This document shows positions 1 through 6,662 of a DNA stretch of 14,582 nt, piece by piece. The stretch covers positions 1-14,582 of the forward strand of contig WLTJ01000010.1 of NCBI GenBank assembly GCA_009705435.1, read 5' to 3'. A program made the translations under genes and the position numbers. Each line of letters opens with the position of its first letter. The stretch's first letter is position 1. The notes beneath the pieces are model-generated. The model made no database searches. It saw only the letters and a program-made list of their open reading frames with translations, and had not been told where the DNA came from. Source of the stretch: Actinomycetota bacterium. GTDB lineage: Bacteria; Actinomycetota; Acidimicrobiia; Acidimicrobiales; Ilumatobacteraceae.

Positions 1-1356
1 CAGGGTCCGCACAATAGATAAACCGAGTCCTGTCACTCCATTGAGATCAAATGCTGGGTCCAAGACACGACCGTCGTTTATTACTTTGATCTCAATGTCA
101 TCATCCGTGCCACCGAGTTCGACGACCACTGAGCCACCAGCGCTGCCTTCAGGGAAGCCGTGATCAACGGCGTTTTGCAAAAGTTCAGTTAACACCACAG
201 ACAGAGGCGTGGCAACTGTGGCCGGCAGACGACCACCATCACCCTGAACAATAAATCGCACGGGACGATCGGGTGATTGCAAACCTTCTTCGACCAAGCG
301 CAATAAAGGGCGCACAATCTCAATGAAGGCCACATCCTCACCGGTTTCACGGGACAATGTTTCATGCACCAATGCGATCGTGCGGATCCGCCGCACACTC
401 TCTTGAATCGCTGCCTTCGCCTCCGGCGATTCCAGTCGACGCGCTTGCAAACGTAACAGTGAAGAAATGGTCTGCAAGTTATTCTTCACGCGATGGTGAA
501 TCTCCCTGATCGTGGCGTCTTTTGAGAGCAGCAGACGATCGCGGCGGCGCACTTCGGTGACATCGCGAATGAGCAACATTCCACCCGTGATGACCTGCGA
601 AGCAATGATCGGAAGACAGCGAACCAACAAGGTCACATCAACCGTCTGATCAAATTCTTCAATGACCGGTTCATGACGCTCAAAGGCTTGGCGCACTGGA
701 CTGTCGGCAAAGCCAAGTTCACTGACAGATTGTCCGACGACATTTGCCGTGATTCCAACTCGATGCAATGCTGACACCGCATTTGGTGATGCGTAGCGAA
801 TGACAGCCTGTTCATCAAGAACGATTGCCCCGTCCCCAACACGGGGTGCGGCACTGAGATCTGCGGCACGGCCACGGAATGGGAATGCACCTTGGGTGAT
901 CATCTCAGCTATGCGTTGAAAAATTGAGAGATATGTGCGCTCAAGTTCACCGGGTTGGCGACTCGTCTTTGACGACCACTCGCGGGTCAAGACCGCAATC
1001 GGACCGTCTTCACCATGAACTGGGATCGCTAAAACATGAATTGAATCAAAAATATTTCTTTTATGCAGTTCGCCTTCACAGATTTCTCCCGAGGCGAATG
1101 CCCGACCAAGAAGCTCGGCTTCAGCCTCATTGGCTTGCGAATCAACAAGGTCGCTGCGGTAAATCGTTTGACCCGTAGCCGGACGCACTTGAGCACCAAC
1201 CACCCAGGTGTTGTCGTGACTCCGCAGGTACAGCATCATGTCAGCAAAACAAAGATCGGCCAACATACCCCATTCACCGATCAGTTGCTGCAGATGAGCA
1301 CTGTCGTCCTTAGAGAGGTCTGTATGTTGACGAAGGAGTTCGCCAAGTGTTGCCAT
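1..1356 (-). CDS. pdtaS: PdtaS-type cytoplasmic sensor histidine kinase (C-terminus cut by window edge)
   Basis: Reads from ATG at 1356 to the window edge without a stop, giving 452 residues; the last part of the ATPase domain lies outside. The N-terminus (MATLGELLRQH, then LIGEWGMLADLCFADMMLYL) matches the GAF-like N-terminal domain of actinobacterial PdtaS. A PAS-like segment covers about 165-270. A HisKA_2 dimerisation/phosphoacceptor motif, REIHHRVKNNLQ, is at 284-295 with His287/288. The HATPase N box is TELLQNAVDHGF (390-401), followed by VINDGR and GLGLSIV (443-449). No membrane segment is seen, so it should be cytoplasmic. In mycobacteria PdtaS phosphorylates PdtaR, an ANTAR-domain RNA-binding antiterminator; no pdtaR is in the window. 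It lies 61 bases after the DUF3107 gene on the same strand and may be co-transcribed. Mycobacterial PdtaS is about 500 residues, so roughly 50 are missing here. Confidence 0.9.
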   Translation of the reverse strand, partial: MATLGELLRQHTDLSKDDSAHLQQLIGEWGMLADLCFADMMLYLRSHDNTWVVGAQVRPATGQTIYRSDLVDSQANEAEAELLGRAFASGEICEGELHKRNIFDSIHVLAIPVHGEDGPIAVLTREWSSKTSRQPGELERTYLSIFQRIAEMITQGAFPFRGRAADLSAAPRVGDGAIVLDEQAVIRYASPNAVSALHRVGITANVVGQSVSELGFADSPVRQAFERHEPVIEEFDQTVDVTLLVRCLPIIASQVITGGMLLIRDVTEVRRRDRLLLSKDATIREIHHRVKNNLQTISSLLRLQARRLESPEAKAAIQESVRRIRTIALVHETLSRETGEDVAFIEIVRPLLRLVEEGLQSPDRPVRFIVQGDGGRLPATVATPLSVVLTELLQNAVDHGFPEGSAGGSVVVELGGTDDDIEIKVINDGRVLDPAFDLNGVTGLGLSIVRTL

Positions 1357-1417
1357 GTCTACGAGTCTGCCCGAAAACGGTGCGCAACTCAGTCATCCTT
1401 TGTGCTGAACGCGTCTT

Positions 1418-1648
1418 TCAGCCACCAAAACCCATACGTCGGTCGCCATCGACCGAACCAAATTCGACATACGCAATTTTGGCCGAAGCCACTCCCACGG
1501 TGCGACCCTTTTTATCAACGAGCCATAAAACATCAGTTGCCCCTGACAAAGCAGCCTCAATTTTGGCCTTGGTTGCATCGCGCTCTTCATCGGCCTGCTC
1601 CAGCGAAATTTCGCGTGCAATCTGAGTAACGCCAATACGAATGTCCAC
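1418..1648 (-). CDS. DUF3107 family small protein
   Basis: A 76-residue protein beginning MDIRIGVTQIAREISLE and ending in DRRMGFGG. This length, the opening V/I-R-I-G-V strand, the central LSG segment and the KIAYVEFG near the end fit the actinobacterial DUF3107 family, whose function is not known. The start is GTG at 1648 and is well supported by a GGAGG ribosome-binding site six bases upstream (1655-1659). It is followed on the same strand by the sensor kinase, so the two may form one transcript. It has no signal peptide or membrane segment. It is acidic to neutral with a helical middle (about 17-36). The family identification is from sequence pattern; no function is claimed. Confidence 0.8.
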   Translation of the reverse strand: MDIRIGVTQIAREISLEQADEERDATKAKIEAALSGATDVLWLVDKKGRTVGVASAKIAYVEFGSVDGDRRMGFGG

Positions 1649-1732
1649 GACTTGCCTCCGGTGTTAGCACTGCGAACAGGAATTTCCTGCCCGCTTTCTT
1701 GTTCTGACGCTATCGCCTAGGAGAGCGTGAAC
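1649..1732. promoter_or_regulatory. Intergenic region with a 13-base palindrome and a possible promoter
   Basis: This 84-base gap separates the regulator stop from the DUF3107 start. It contains a perfect palindrome CAGGAATTTCCTG at 1677-1689. It also contains an imperfect dyad at 1707-1728 with arms ACGCT and AGCGT. On the minus strand TAGCGT (1712-1707) fits the TAnnnT form of a -10 element and would start a transcript about 50 bases before the DUF3107 gene. No U-tract follows the dyad, so it is not a convincing terminator. Function is inferred only. Confidence 0.3.
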
Positions 1733-2485
1733 TCAGACCGCAGTAGCGCAAAAAGTGCTACCCATCGGCAAAGATTCCATAGTTGAGACATCGGCGTCAC
1801 CGTACAATGCGCTCAACATACCTTTGACCATGCCTCGATCAACAGCGCAAATCACTGGATGCTCAATGGCCACATCACCAAACGGGCAGTGATTATTAAT
1901 GATTTGCAGTTGGTTATTGCGCTTCTCGGTGTGAGCAGCGAACCCGTGAGCAGTGAGGGCGTCGGCTACGGCCTGCATCGCTGAGCGCAAACTCGTTTGC
2001 CCAGCAGCCAAATCGGTACCCGTGAGAGCTGCTGCCATCGCCCGTCCGTATTCTTGACCGACCTCTTCGGCAATGATCTCGGCCTGCGCAGCAGGCAACA
2101 TTGCCAATGTCTTTCCCAAAAGACTCAAAACCAGGTCATCACTGCGCACAGGGAATTCGCCCATCGGCAACTCTGCCGCCGCCGAATAACGCTTGGACGG
2201 CCGCCCCGCCCCGCCGCCACTGGGACGAACGACGGCCACGTCGACATAACTGCCGGCCGCCAATTTGTCTAAGTGGTGTCGCGCCACATTGGGATGCAGG
2301 TCAAATTCAGACGCAACCTCAGCGGCTGTGACGCCCTCGTCGATACCGCGCACAAAAAGGTAGATCGCTCGGCGAGTGGGGTCCCCGAACGCATTGGTAA
2401 TAGCCGTCACAGAAGCCGCAAATCCACCAGTAGCGGTAGTTGGTGACCCGTGACCTGAAACAGAAAGGGGGCGGGACACAGACAT
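1733..2485 (-). CDS. SufR-like winged-helix regulator with C-terminal cysteines
   Basis: A 250-residue protein with an ArsR/DeoR-like winged helix at about 30-105: AFGDPTRRAIYLFV, then a recognition helix around HPNVARHHLDKL, then a wing containing AGRPSKRY. The C-terminal part carries three cysteines, C200, C213 and C246, in NHCPFGDVAIEHPVIC and STFCATAV. The 13-residue spacing of the first pair and a third Cys close to the C-terminus resemble SufR, the [4Fe-4S] repressor of the actinobacterial suf operon. The third Cys lies a few residues further away than in the SufR proteins I can recall. The start at 2485 is preferred over one at 2515 because TATAAT ends seven bases before it, which suggests a leaderless mRNA. 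It is divergent from mrp, which supports a role in Fe-S homeostasis. Direct control of mrp is inference, and another Fe-S or metal ligand is possible. Confidence 0.75.
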   Translation of the reverse strand: MSVSRPLSVSGHGSPTTATGGFAASVTAITNAFGDPTRRAIYLFVRGIDEGVTAAEVASEFDLHPNVARHHLDKLAAGSYVDVAVVRPSGGGAGRPSKRYSAAAELPMGEFPVRSDDLVLSLLGKTLAMLPAAQAEIIAEEVGQEYGRAMAAALTGTDLAAGQTSLRSAMQAVADALTAHGFAAHTEKRNNQLQIINNHCPFGDVAIEHPVICAVDRGMVKGMLSALYGDADVSTMESLPMGSTFCATAV

Positions 2486-2502
2486 AGAGTTATTATACCT
2501 AT
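2484..2502. promoter_or_regulatory. Overlapping divergent -10 elements of the SufR-like gene and mrp
   Basis: On the minus strand TATAAT occupies 2497-2492, and six bases separate it from ATG at 2485, the geometry of a leaderless transcript. On the plus strand TATTAT (2491-2496) is a matching -10 for mrp, so the two elements overlap almost fully. The block is an imperfect dyad: outer arms ATAG (2484-2487) and CTAT (2499-2502) around a TATTA core. A repressor bound here would cover both promoters. No good -35 hexamer is seen in either direction. Confidence 0.55.
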
Positions 2503-2539
2503 CGCCGTAGTGCAAATTATGAAGTCGGGAGCCCCACCC

Positions 2540-3685
2540 ATGTCAGTTACCCATGAGCAAGTCGTTGAAGCCCTGCGACCGGTTGAAGATCCAGAACTCC
2601 ACCGGTCCATTGTGGACATCGGCATGCTGCGCGATGTGCAAATCAATGACGGTGTCGTGTCCATTCTGATCGCTCTCACTATTGCTGGGTGCCCTTTGCG
2701 TAATGAGATCACCAATCGCGTCAAGAATGCAGTCACTCCCCTCCCAGGCGTTGCCAGCGTCGCCCTCGAGTTCACCGTGATGACTGATGAAGAGCGCGGA
2801 GAACTGCGCACCAAATTGCACGGTGATCCAAGCGCAACTGCGGGTCAAGGTCAAGCCCACGGTCACGCCGAAGGTCGTGCAATCCCATTTGCGAATCCAG
2901 ATAACAAAACTCGCCCGCTACTCATTTCTTCTGGCAAGGGTGGAGTTGGAAAGAGCAGTGTCACCACCAACCTCGCCGTGGCGCTTGCCGCTCAAGGACA
3001 CTCGGTCGGTGTTTTAGACGCTGACATTTATGGCTATTCAATTCCGCGGATGTTGGGTGCCAATGCTGATCCTGTTGCCATTGACCGCATGTTGCTTCCT
3101 TCGGAGTCATATGGAGTGCGCTGCATCTCCATTGGTTACTTTGTCCCCGAAGGTCAAGCGGTTGTCTGGCGTGGGCCGATGTTGCACAAAGCGCTTGAGC
3201 AGTTCTTAACCGATGTCTATTGGGATGAGCCAGACTTTTTGCTGATTGATATGCCACCAGGTACTGGCGATATCGCTCTCAGTCTGAGCCAATACTTGCC
3301 AAAGGGCGAGGTGTACGTTGTCACCACTCCACAACAGGCCGCACAAAAAGTTGCGCGCTTATCGGCTGCTATGGCTGTCAAAGTCGGTTTGCCAGTCAAG
3401 GGCATCATTGAAAATATGTCTTGGTTTACGGGCGATGATGGCAAGCGCTATGAATTATTCGGTAGCGGTGGTGGCCAAGAGTTGGCCACCGAACTCGCTG
3501 TCCCACTTCTCGGTCAGTTGCCATTCGTGCAAGCATTGCGCGAAGGCGGCGATGATGGTCGCCCCATCGCTGCCATTAACCCCGACAGCGAGTCTGGCTT
3601 AATCTTCCACGACATAGCGCGGAAAATTGCTGCCGATAATAAGCCTCGCAAGAAGTTCAGTAAGTTTCTGAAAATCAACGGTTAA
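2540..3685 (+). CDS. mrp: Mrp/ApbC family iron-sulfur cluster carrier ATPase
   Basis: A 381-residue cytoplasmic protein with a MIP18/DUF59 domain at about 5-80 (DPEL, IAGCPLRNEI with C51) followed by a P-loop domain. The deviant Walker A GKGGVGKSS is at 132-140, DADIYG at 160-165 and DMPPGTGD at 237-244. A short His-containing linker (AGQGQAHGHAEGR, 101-113) joins the domains. Members bind and transfer [4Fe-4S] clusters to apoproteins. The CxxC found after ENMS in enterobacterial Mrp is absent here (ENMSWFTGDDGKRYELFG); actinobacterial members such as the mycobacterial protein also lack it. ATG at 2540 is chosen because it matches the family N-terminus and has GGGAG at 2527-2531; in-frame GTG 2510 and ATG 2519 are possible but less likely. 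It is divergent from the SufR-like gene, and its stop is three bases from the stop of the converging oxidoreductase. Confidence 0.95.
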   Translation: MSVTHEQVVEALRPVEDPELHRSIVDIGMLRDVQINDGVVSILIALTIAGCPLRNEITNRVKNAVTPLPGVASVALEFTVMTDEERGELRTKLHGDPSATAGQGQAHGHAEGRAIPFANPDNKTRPLLISSGKGGVGKSSVTTNLAVALAAQGHSVGVLDADIYGYSIPRMLGANADPVAIDRMLLPSESYGVRCISIGYFVPEGQAVVWRGPMLHKALEQFLTDVYWDEPDFLLIDMPPGTGDIALSLSQYLPKGEVYVVTTPQQAAQKVARLSAAMAVKVGLPVKGIIENMSWFTGDDGKRYELFGSGGGQELATELAVPLLGQLPFVQALREGGDDGRPIAAINPDSESGLIFHDIARKIAADNKPRKKFSKFLKING

Positions 3686-3688
3686 AAA

Positions 3689-4300
3689 CTAGTCGTTCCA
3701 GAAACGCTGTTCCTTAAACGGATCGGCATACATGTGGTAGCCATTGCGCTCCCAAAATCCTGGCGCATCTTGAGGTATTAGTTCAATGCCGCGCAACCAT
3801 TTAGCACTCTTCCAAAAGTACAAATGCGGGATGACAATCCGCACTGGACCACCATGCTCGGCGGTGATCTCTTCACCTTCAAATGCGTAGGCAACGAGGG
3901 CCTCATCAGTGGTGATGTCTGCCAAAGGAACGTTAGTCGTATAACCGAATTCGGCATGTTCCATGACATGTGTTGCATCGCTCTGCACACCAGCAAGTGC
4001 CAATAAATCTTTGACTCGAACACCTTGCCATGTGGTATCAAACTTGCTCCACTTGGTCACGCAATGAATATCAAAAGTCAGTGACACACTCGGTAGTGCC
4101 TTCAATTCATCGAGAGTCAGAGTAAATGGCTGATCAACGAGACCGAAAATATCCAGACTCCACTGTCCAGGTTGATAATCGGGGATTTCACCGACATGGA
4201 GTACAGGAAAACGATCCGTCAAGTATTGCCCAGGTGGCAATCGTGAGGCATCAAGCCCACGAGACGAAATGCCTTGTCGGTTACGTTCAAAAAAGCTCAT
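3689..4300 (-). CDS. Sulfite oxidase-like molybdopterin-dependent oxidoreductase
   Basis: A 203-residue protein of the oxidoreductase molybdopterin-binding family (sulfite oxidase/YedY fold). The motif FDIHCVTKWS carries C80, the expected molybdenum-ligating cysteine. Further family motifs are FGYTTNVPL, HGGPVRIVIPHLYFWKSAKW (149-168) and a C-terminal GFWERNGYHMY. It has no Tat signal or membrane segment, so it is probably cytoplasmic, unlike YedY/MsrP. No dimerisation domain or haem domain follows, so it is a minimal single-domain member. The natural substrate cannot be read from the sequence; these short actinobacterial forms are usually annotated only as sulfite oxidase-like. It is divergent from the histidine phosphatase gene and convergent with mrp with almost no spacer. 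It needs molybdenum cofactor synthesis, whose genes are not in this window. Confidence 0.88.
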   Translation of the reverse strand: MSFFERNRQGISSRGLDASRLPPGQYLTDRFPVLHVGEIPDYQPGQWSLDIFGLVDQPFTLTLDELKALPSVSLTFDIHCVTKWSKFDTTWQGVRVKDLLALAGVQSDATHVMEHAEFGYTTNVPLADITTDEALVAYAFEGEEITAEHGGPVRIVIPHLYFWKSAKWLRGIELIPQDAPGFWERNGYHMYADPFKEQRFWND

Positions 4301-4374
4301 ACCGACAGTTTGTCGTCATTTGCAGTGTTCAACACCGCTGGAGAGCACCTCATTTTTGCCTGTAGTTTGATCCC
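4301..4374. promoter_or_regulatory. Divergent promoter region with two palindromes
   Basis: This 74-base gap holds the start regions of two divergent genes. On the plus strand TAGTTT at 4363-4368, preceded by TG, ends seven bases before the ATG at 4375, a typical leaderless arrangement for the phosphatase gene. A perfect dyad CGACA-GTT-TGTCG lies at 4303-4315, directly before the oxidoreductase ATG. A second dyad, GTGTT-C-AACAC at 4325-4335, extends to 4322-4338 with one mismatched pair. They could be operators. No clear -35 is visible. Confidence 0.45.
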
Positions 4375-4863
4375 ATGACTAAGGTCTGCAACATTTACCT
4401 TGTTCGACACGCCAAGGCGGGTGACCGAAATGGCTATGACGGAGATGACACTCTGCGCCCCCTGAGTGGAAAGGGTCGCCGTCAGGCAGTGGCGATCTGT
4501 GAGCGCCTGAGTCAACTCATCGTCAAACTCCCCGAGGCTCGTTTGCTCTCAAGTCCGTACATCAGGTGTATCCAAACACTCGAACCTCTCGCGGCCGAGC
4601 GCCACGCTGTCATCCAAACCGAAGAATGTCTTGCTGAGGGTTATGACCGCGAGGGTGCTCTCGAACTCATATCCTCACTTCCTAATGGATCGGTGTTGTG
4701 TAGTCATGGTGATGTGATCCCCGATGTGATGGCGGCCCTGCGGCGTCGAGGTGCGGAAATCATCGGAGATCCTGACTGGCGCAAAGGCACAGTGTGGGTC
4801 TTGGAGCGTGAAAATGGCGAGATCACCCGGGCCGCGGCGTGGCCTCCTCCTGACACTGACTAA
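4375..4863 (+). CDS. SixA-like histidine phosphatase (phosphoglycerate mutase superfamily)
   Basis: A 162-residue protein with the branch-defining motifs of the histidine phosphatase superfamily. YLVRHAKAG (8-16) carries R11 and the phosphate-accepting H12. LSSPYIRCIQT (58-68) carries a second phosphate-binding Arg (R64). VLCSHGDVIPDV (107-118) carries the second catalytic His (H111). The size and the RHAKAG motif are closest to SixA phosphohistidine phosphatases, but actinobacterial proteins of this group may act on other phosphorylated substrates, and some are fused to NUDIX domains in other genomes. There is no signal peptide, so it is cytoplasmic. The start at 4375 is supported by the leaderless -10 just upstream. 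It converges on ccmI with an eight-base gap. Confidence 0.85.
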   Translation: MTKVCNIYLVRHAKAGDRNGYDGDDTLRPLSGKGRRQAVAICERLSQLIVKLPEARLLSSPYIRCIQTLEPLAAERHAVIQTEECLAEGYDREGALELISSLPNGSVLCSHGDVIPDVMAALRRRGAEIIGDPDWRKGTVWVLERENGEITRAAAWPPPDTD

Positions 4864-4871
4864 TGATTTAA

Positions 4872-5618
4872 TTACGGACTGGGAGTTGAAGACTCCGTGA
4901 CCGCTGCATCAATTTGATCTGATAAACCCGCCACCATTGATGCCACCGCTGCTGGCGGGTTTGCTTCTAAACAAGCGCGCATCTCGGGTTGCGCAGCCTG
5001 GGCATCATCAAGAAAGCGAAAAAATGTAATGCCCAGAAAACAATGGGCATCTGGGTAGTCATCATCAATAATCGTTGCCTGTCGTAGTAGCAGCAAACCG
5101 TTTTGCAAGCGATCAACTGCAACGGCCGTATCGTCTTCTTGTGTGGAAGACAAAACTGTGAGCCAACCGAAATATGTCAAAGCCTCAATGTTTTCAGGCT
5201 CAATGGCTAATACACGCGAATACAAATCTAAACCAGTCGATATGTTGCTCATACCCTGAGAGCGCGCCTGTACCAACAGTGAACTCACACTTCCATCTTC
5301 AATCGGCCCGTTCATCCCCTGACCTGCCAGACGCTCACCTGTTGTACGGGCAATTGTGACACCAGCGGCGAGGGCGATGATCACGACCAAAAATCCCCAA
5401 GCAAATGGCTTCCAACTCATACGAGCCGGCACTGGTGGCGTACCAGCGGCCGCTATGTCGCGAATCAGAGCTGCTGCCCGAGCGGTATACGAATCGCGCA
5501 GTGAAAAGTAATCTCCCTCATCAATATCGCCAGCACTGAACTCGTGCTCAAGATCTGAAAGTGATGAGAGTAAGAAATCGCGTTCCTCTTCTAACTGAGC
5601 TAACCGATTTTCCCCCAT
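4872..5618 (-). CDS. ccmI: CcmI-like TPR protein of cytochrome c maturation
   Basis: A 248-residue protein and the last gene of the ccm operon. Residues 1-58 are a charged helical, probably coiled-coil segment (LAQLEEERDFLLSSLSDLEH) typical of CcmI/CycH N-termini. A membrane helix follows at about 72-90 (AWGFLVVIIALAAGV). The rest is extracytoplasmic with TPR-like helices at about 125-230, for example SRVLAIEPENIEALTYFGWL and DDDYPDAHCFLGITFF. CcmI holds the apocytochrome C-terminus and presents it to the CcmF/H haem ligation complex. Topology here is one membrane span, whereas the proteobacterial protein has two. It starts one base after the ccmH stop, so translation is likely coupled. Assignment rests on the TPR content and the position after ccmH. 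Confidence 0.8.
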   Translation of the reverse strand: MGENRLAQLEEERDFLLSSLSDLEHEFSAGDIDEGDYFSLRDSYTARAAALIRDIAAAGTPPVPARMSWKPFAWGFLVVIIALAAGVTIARTTGERLAGQGMNGPIEDGSVSSLLVQARSQGMSNISTGLDLYSRVLAIEPENIEALTYFGWLTVLSSTQEDDTAVAVDRLQNGLLLLRQATIIDDDYPDAHCFLGITFFRFLDDAQAAQPEMRACLEANPPAAVASMVAGLSDQIDAAVTESSTPSP

Positions 5619-5619
5619 C

Positions 5620-6102
5620 TCAGTCTCTATCCTGACGAGCTTGAGTGACGAGGATTTGATCTTCTTGGGTCGCTAATAGAGAACCCTCATGGCGCCAACG
5701 CCGAAACACAATGATTAAGCCACCCACGGCTGCCACGAAAGCGGCCACGGGAAGCACCCAAATCAAAGCATCAAAACCAGTGGCGCTGGGAATCAACTTC
5801 AGATCAGCGGCATAACTGTCGTCAATTATTCGAACAATTTGACCATCGGTAAGAACCCCGTCGGCAACCTGACGGGTGATCTCTTGACGAATAGCTTGAG
5901 AGCCTGGACTGCGCGACTCGTAGACACTTTCCCCGTCACATGTTGGACACGCCAGACGCTGAGAAATGGCCTCAATTCGCTCCTGCGCCGTTGACGGTCC
6001 GGAATCACGTTGGGTCCCGAGGAACATCAAGACTCCGACGCACACGAGCATCAAAAGCCATGATGGCCAACGCTTAAGTTTACTGAGGCGAGATGACATC
6101 AC
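5620..6102 (-). CDS. ccmH: Cytochrome c maturation protein CcmH
   Basis: A 160-residue protein with an N-terminal membrane anchor (about 13-29), an extracytoplasmic three-helix thiol domain, and a second membrane helix (about 111-133, ALIWVLPVAAFVAAVGGLI). The redox motif is LACPTC with C52 and C55; the family consensus is LRCxxC, so the usual Arg is Ala here. Downstream residues such as SPGSQAIRQEITRQVADG and IIDDSYAADL fit the CcmH/CycL domain. CcmH keeps the apocytochrome CxxCH thiols reduced and works in the ligation complex with CcmF and CcmI. Its ATG overlaps the ccmG stop by four bases (ATGA); an ATG one codon later is also possible. Confidence 0.92.
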   Translation of the reverse strand: MMSSRLSKLKRWPSWLLMLVCVGVLMFLGTQRDSGPSTAQERIEAISQRLACPTCDGESVYESRSPGSQAIRQEITRQVADGVLTDGQIVRIIDDSYAADLKLIPSATGFDALIWVLPVAAFVAAVGGLIIVFRRWRHEGSLLATQEDQILVTQARQDRD

Positions 6103-6662
6103 TGCCCGCTATCTCCGCTCATGGTGGCGATAGCGGTGCCTAAGAGTTCTGCCGTCACTTGACCCGTAAATCGCTGTGCGACAATTCCAGTGGGACTAAT
6201 CAACCATGTCTCAGGAACCTTGGCAATGCCGTAATCAACTGCGATATTGGCATCTTCATCGTGGATGATCGGCCACCCACCACCCTGCGCATCAAAGAAA
6301 CTTTGCACCGCCTGCTCATCGTCATCGTTGACAATGGTGTACAACTCACTACCCGTGCCGTTGAGAAGTTTTTGGTTCTCATAAAACTTCACTAATTCGC
6401 TGTGCTCACGCTTGCACGGCACACAGGTTGAATTGAAAAAGTTTAGAACGACCCACGAACCCTTGCGATGGGACAGCACAAAGTTTTTATCGTCATAAGT
6501 AGTGCTGATAATTTCCGGTGCGGGCTTCAGTAATAAAGGAGTTTGCGCTGTTTCGATATTGCGTTGAGACGAGATCACCAAAACAATGATAAATAAAGTC
6601 ATCACTGCCGCAATCCCGAGAGAAATCAGCGGGGCGATTCGACGCGACGAGTCTTTAGACAT
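6099..6662 (-). CDS. ccmG: CcmG/DsbE-like thiol-disulfide oxidoreductase
   Basis: A 187-residue membrane-anchored thioredoxin-fold protein. The signal anchor is at about 10-31 (APLISLGIAAVMTLFIIVLV). The active site is C80-V-P-C83 within NFFNSTCVPCKREHSE; most CcmG proteins have Trp before the first Cys, here it is Thr. The cis-proline is in KVPETWLISPTGIV (148-161), typical of CcmG/ResA-type reductases. It passes electrons, normally from CcdA, to CcmH and apocytochrome c; no ccdA is in this window. The start overlaps the ccmF end by eight bases, and the ccmH start overlaps its stop, so it is inside a translationally coupled operon. Confidence 0.92.
   Translation of the reverse strand: MSKDSSRRIAPLISLGIAAVMTLFIIVLVISSQRNIETAQTPLLLKPAPEIISTTYDDKNFVLSHRKGSWVVLNFFNSTCVPCKREHSELVKFYENQKLLNGTGSELYTIVNDDDEQAVQSFFDAQGGGWPIIHDEDANIAVDYGIAKVPETWLISPTGIVAQRFTGQVTAELLGTAIATMSGDSGQ

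Noticed and set aside
1063..1629. A 188-codon plus-strand open frame
   Set aside because: It lies antisense to the DUF3107 and pdtaS genes, both of which have clear family motifs. Its translation is rich in His, Pro, Arg and Gln with no recognisable domain.
1707..1728. Stem-loop after the regulator stop as a terminator
   Set aside because: The arms ACGCT/AGCGT are short and no T-run follows on the minus strand. It may instead contain a promoter element.
2407..2866. Minus-strand open frames of 107-135 codons
   Set aside because: They overlap the mrp coding region or the regulator start in other frames, and show no motif or ribosome-binding site. They are shadows.
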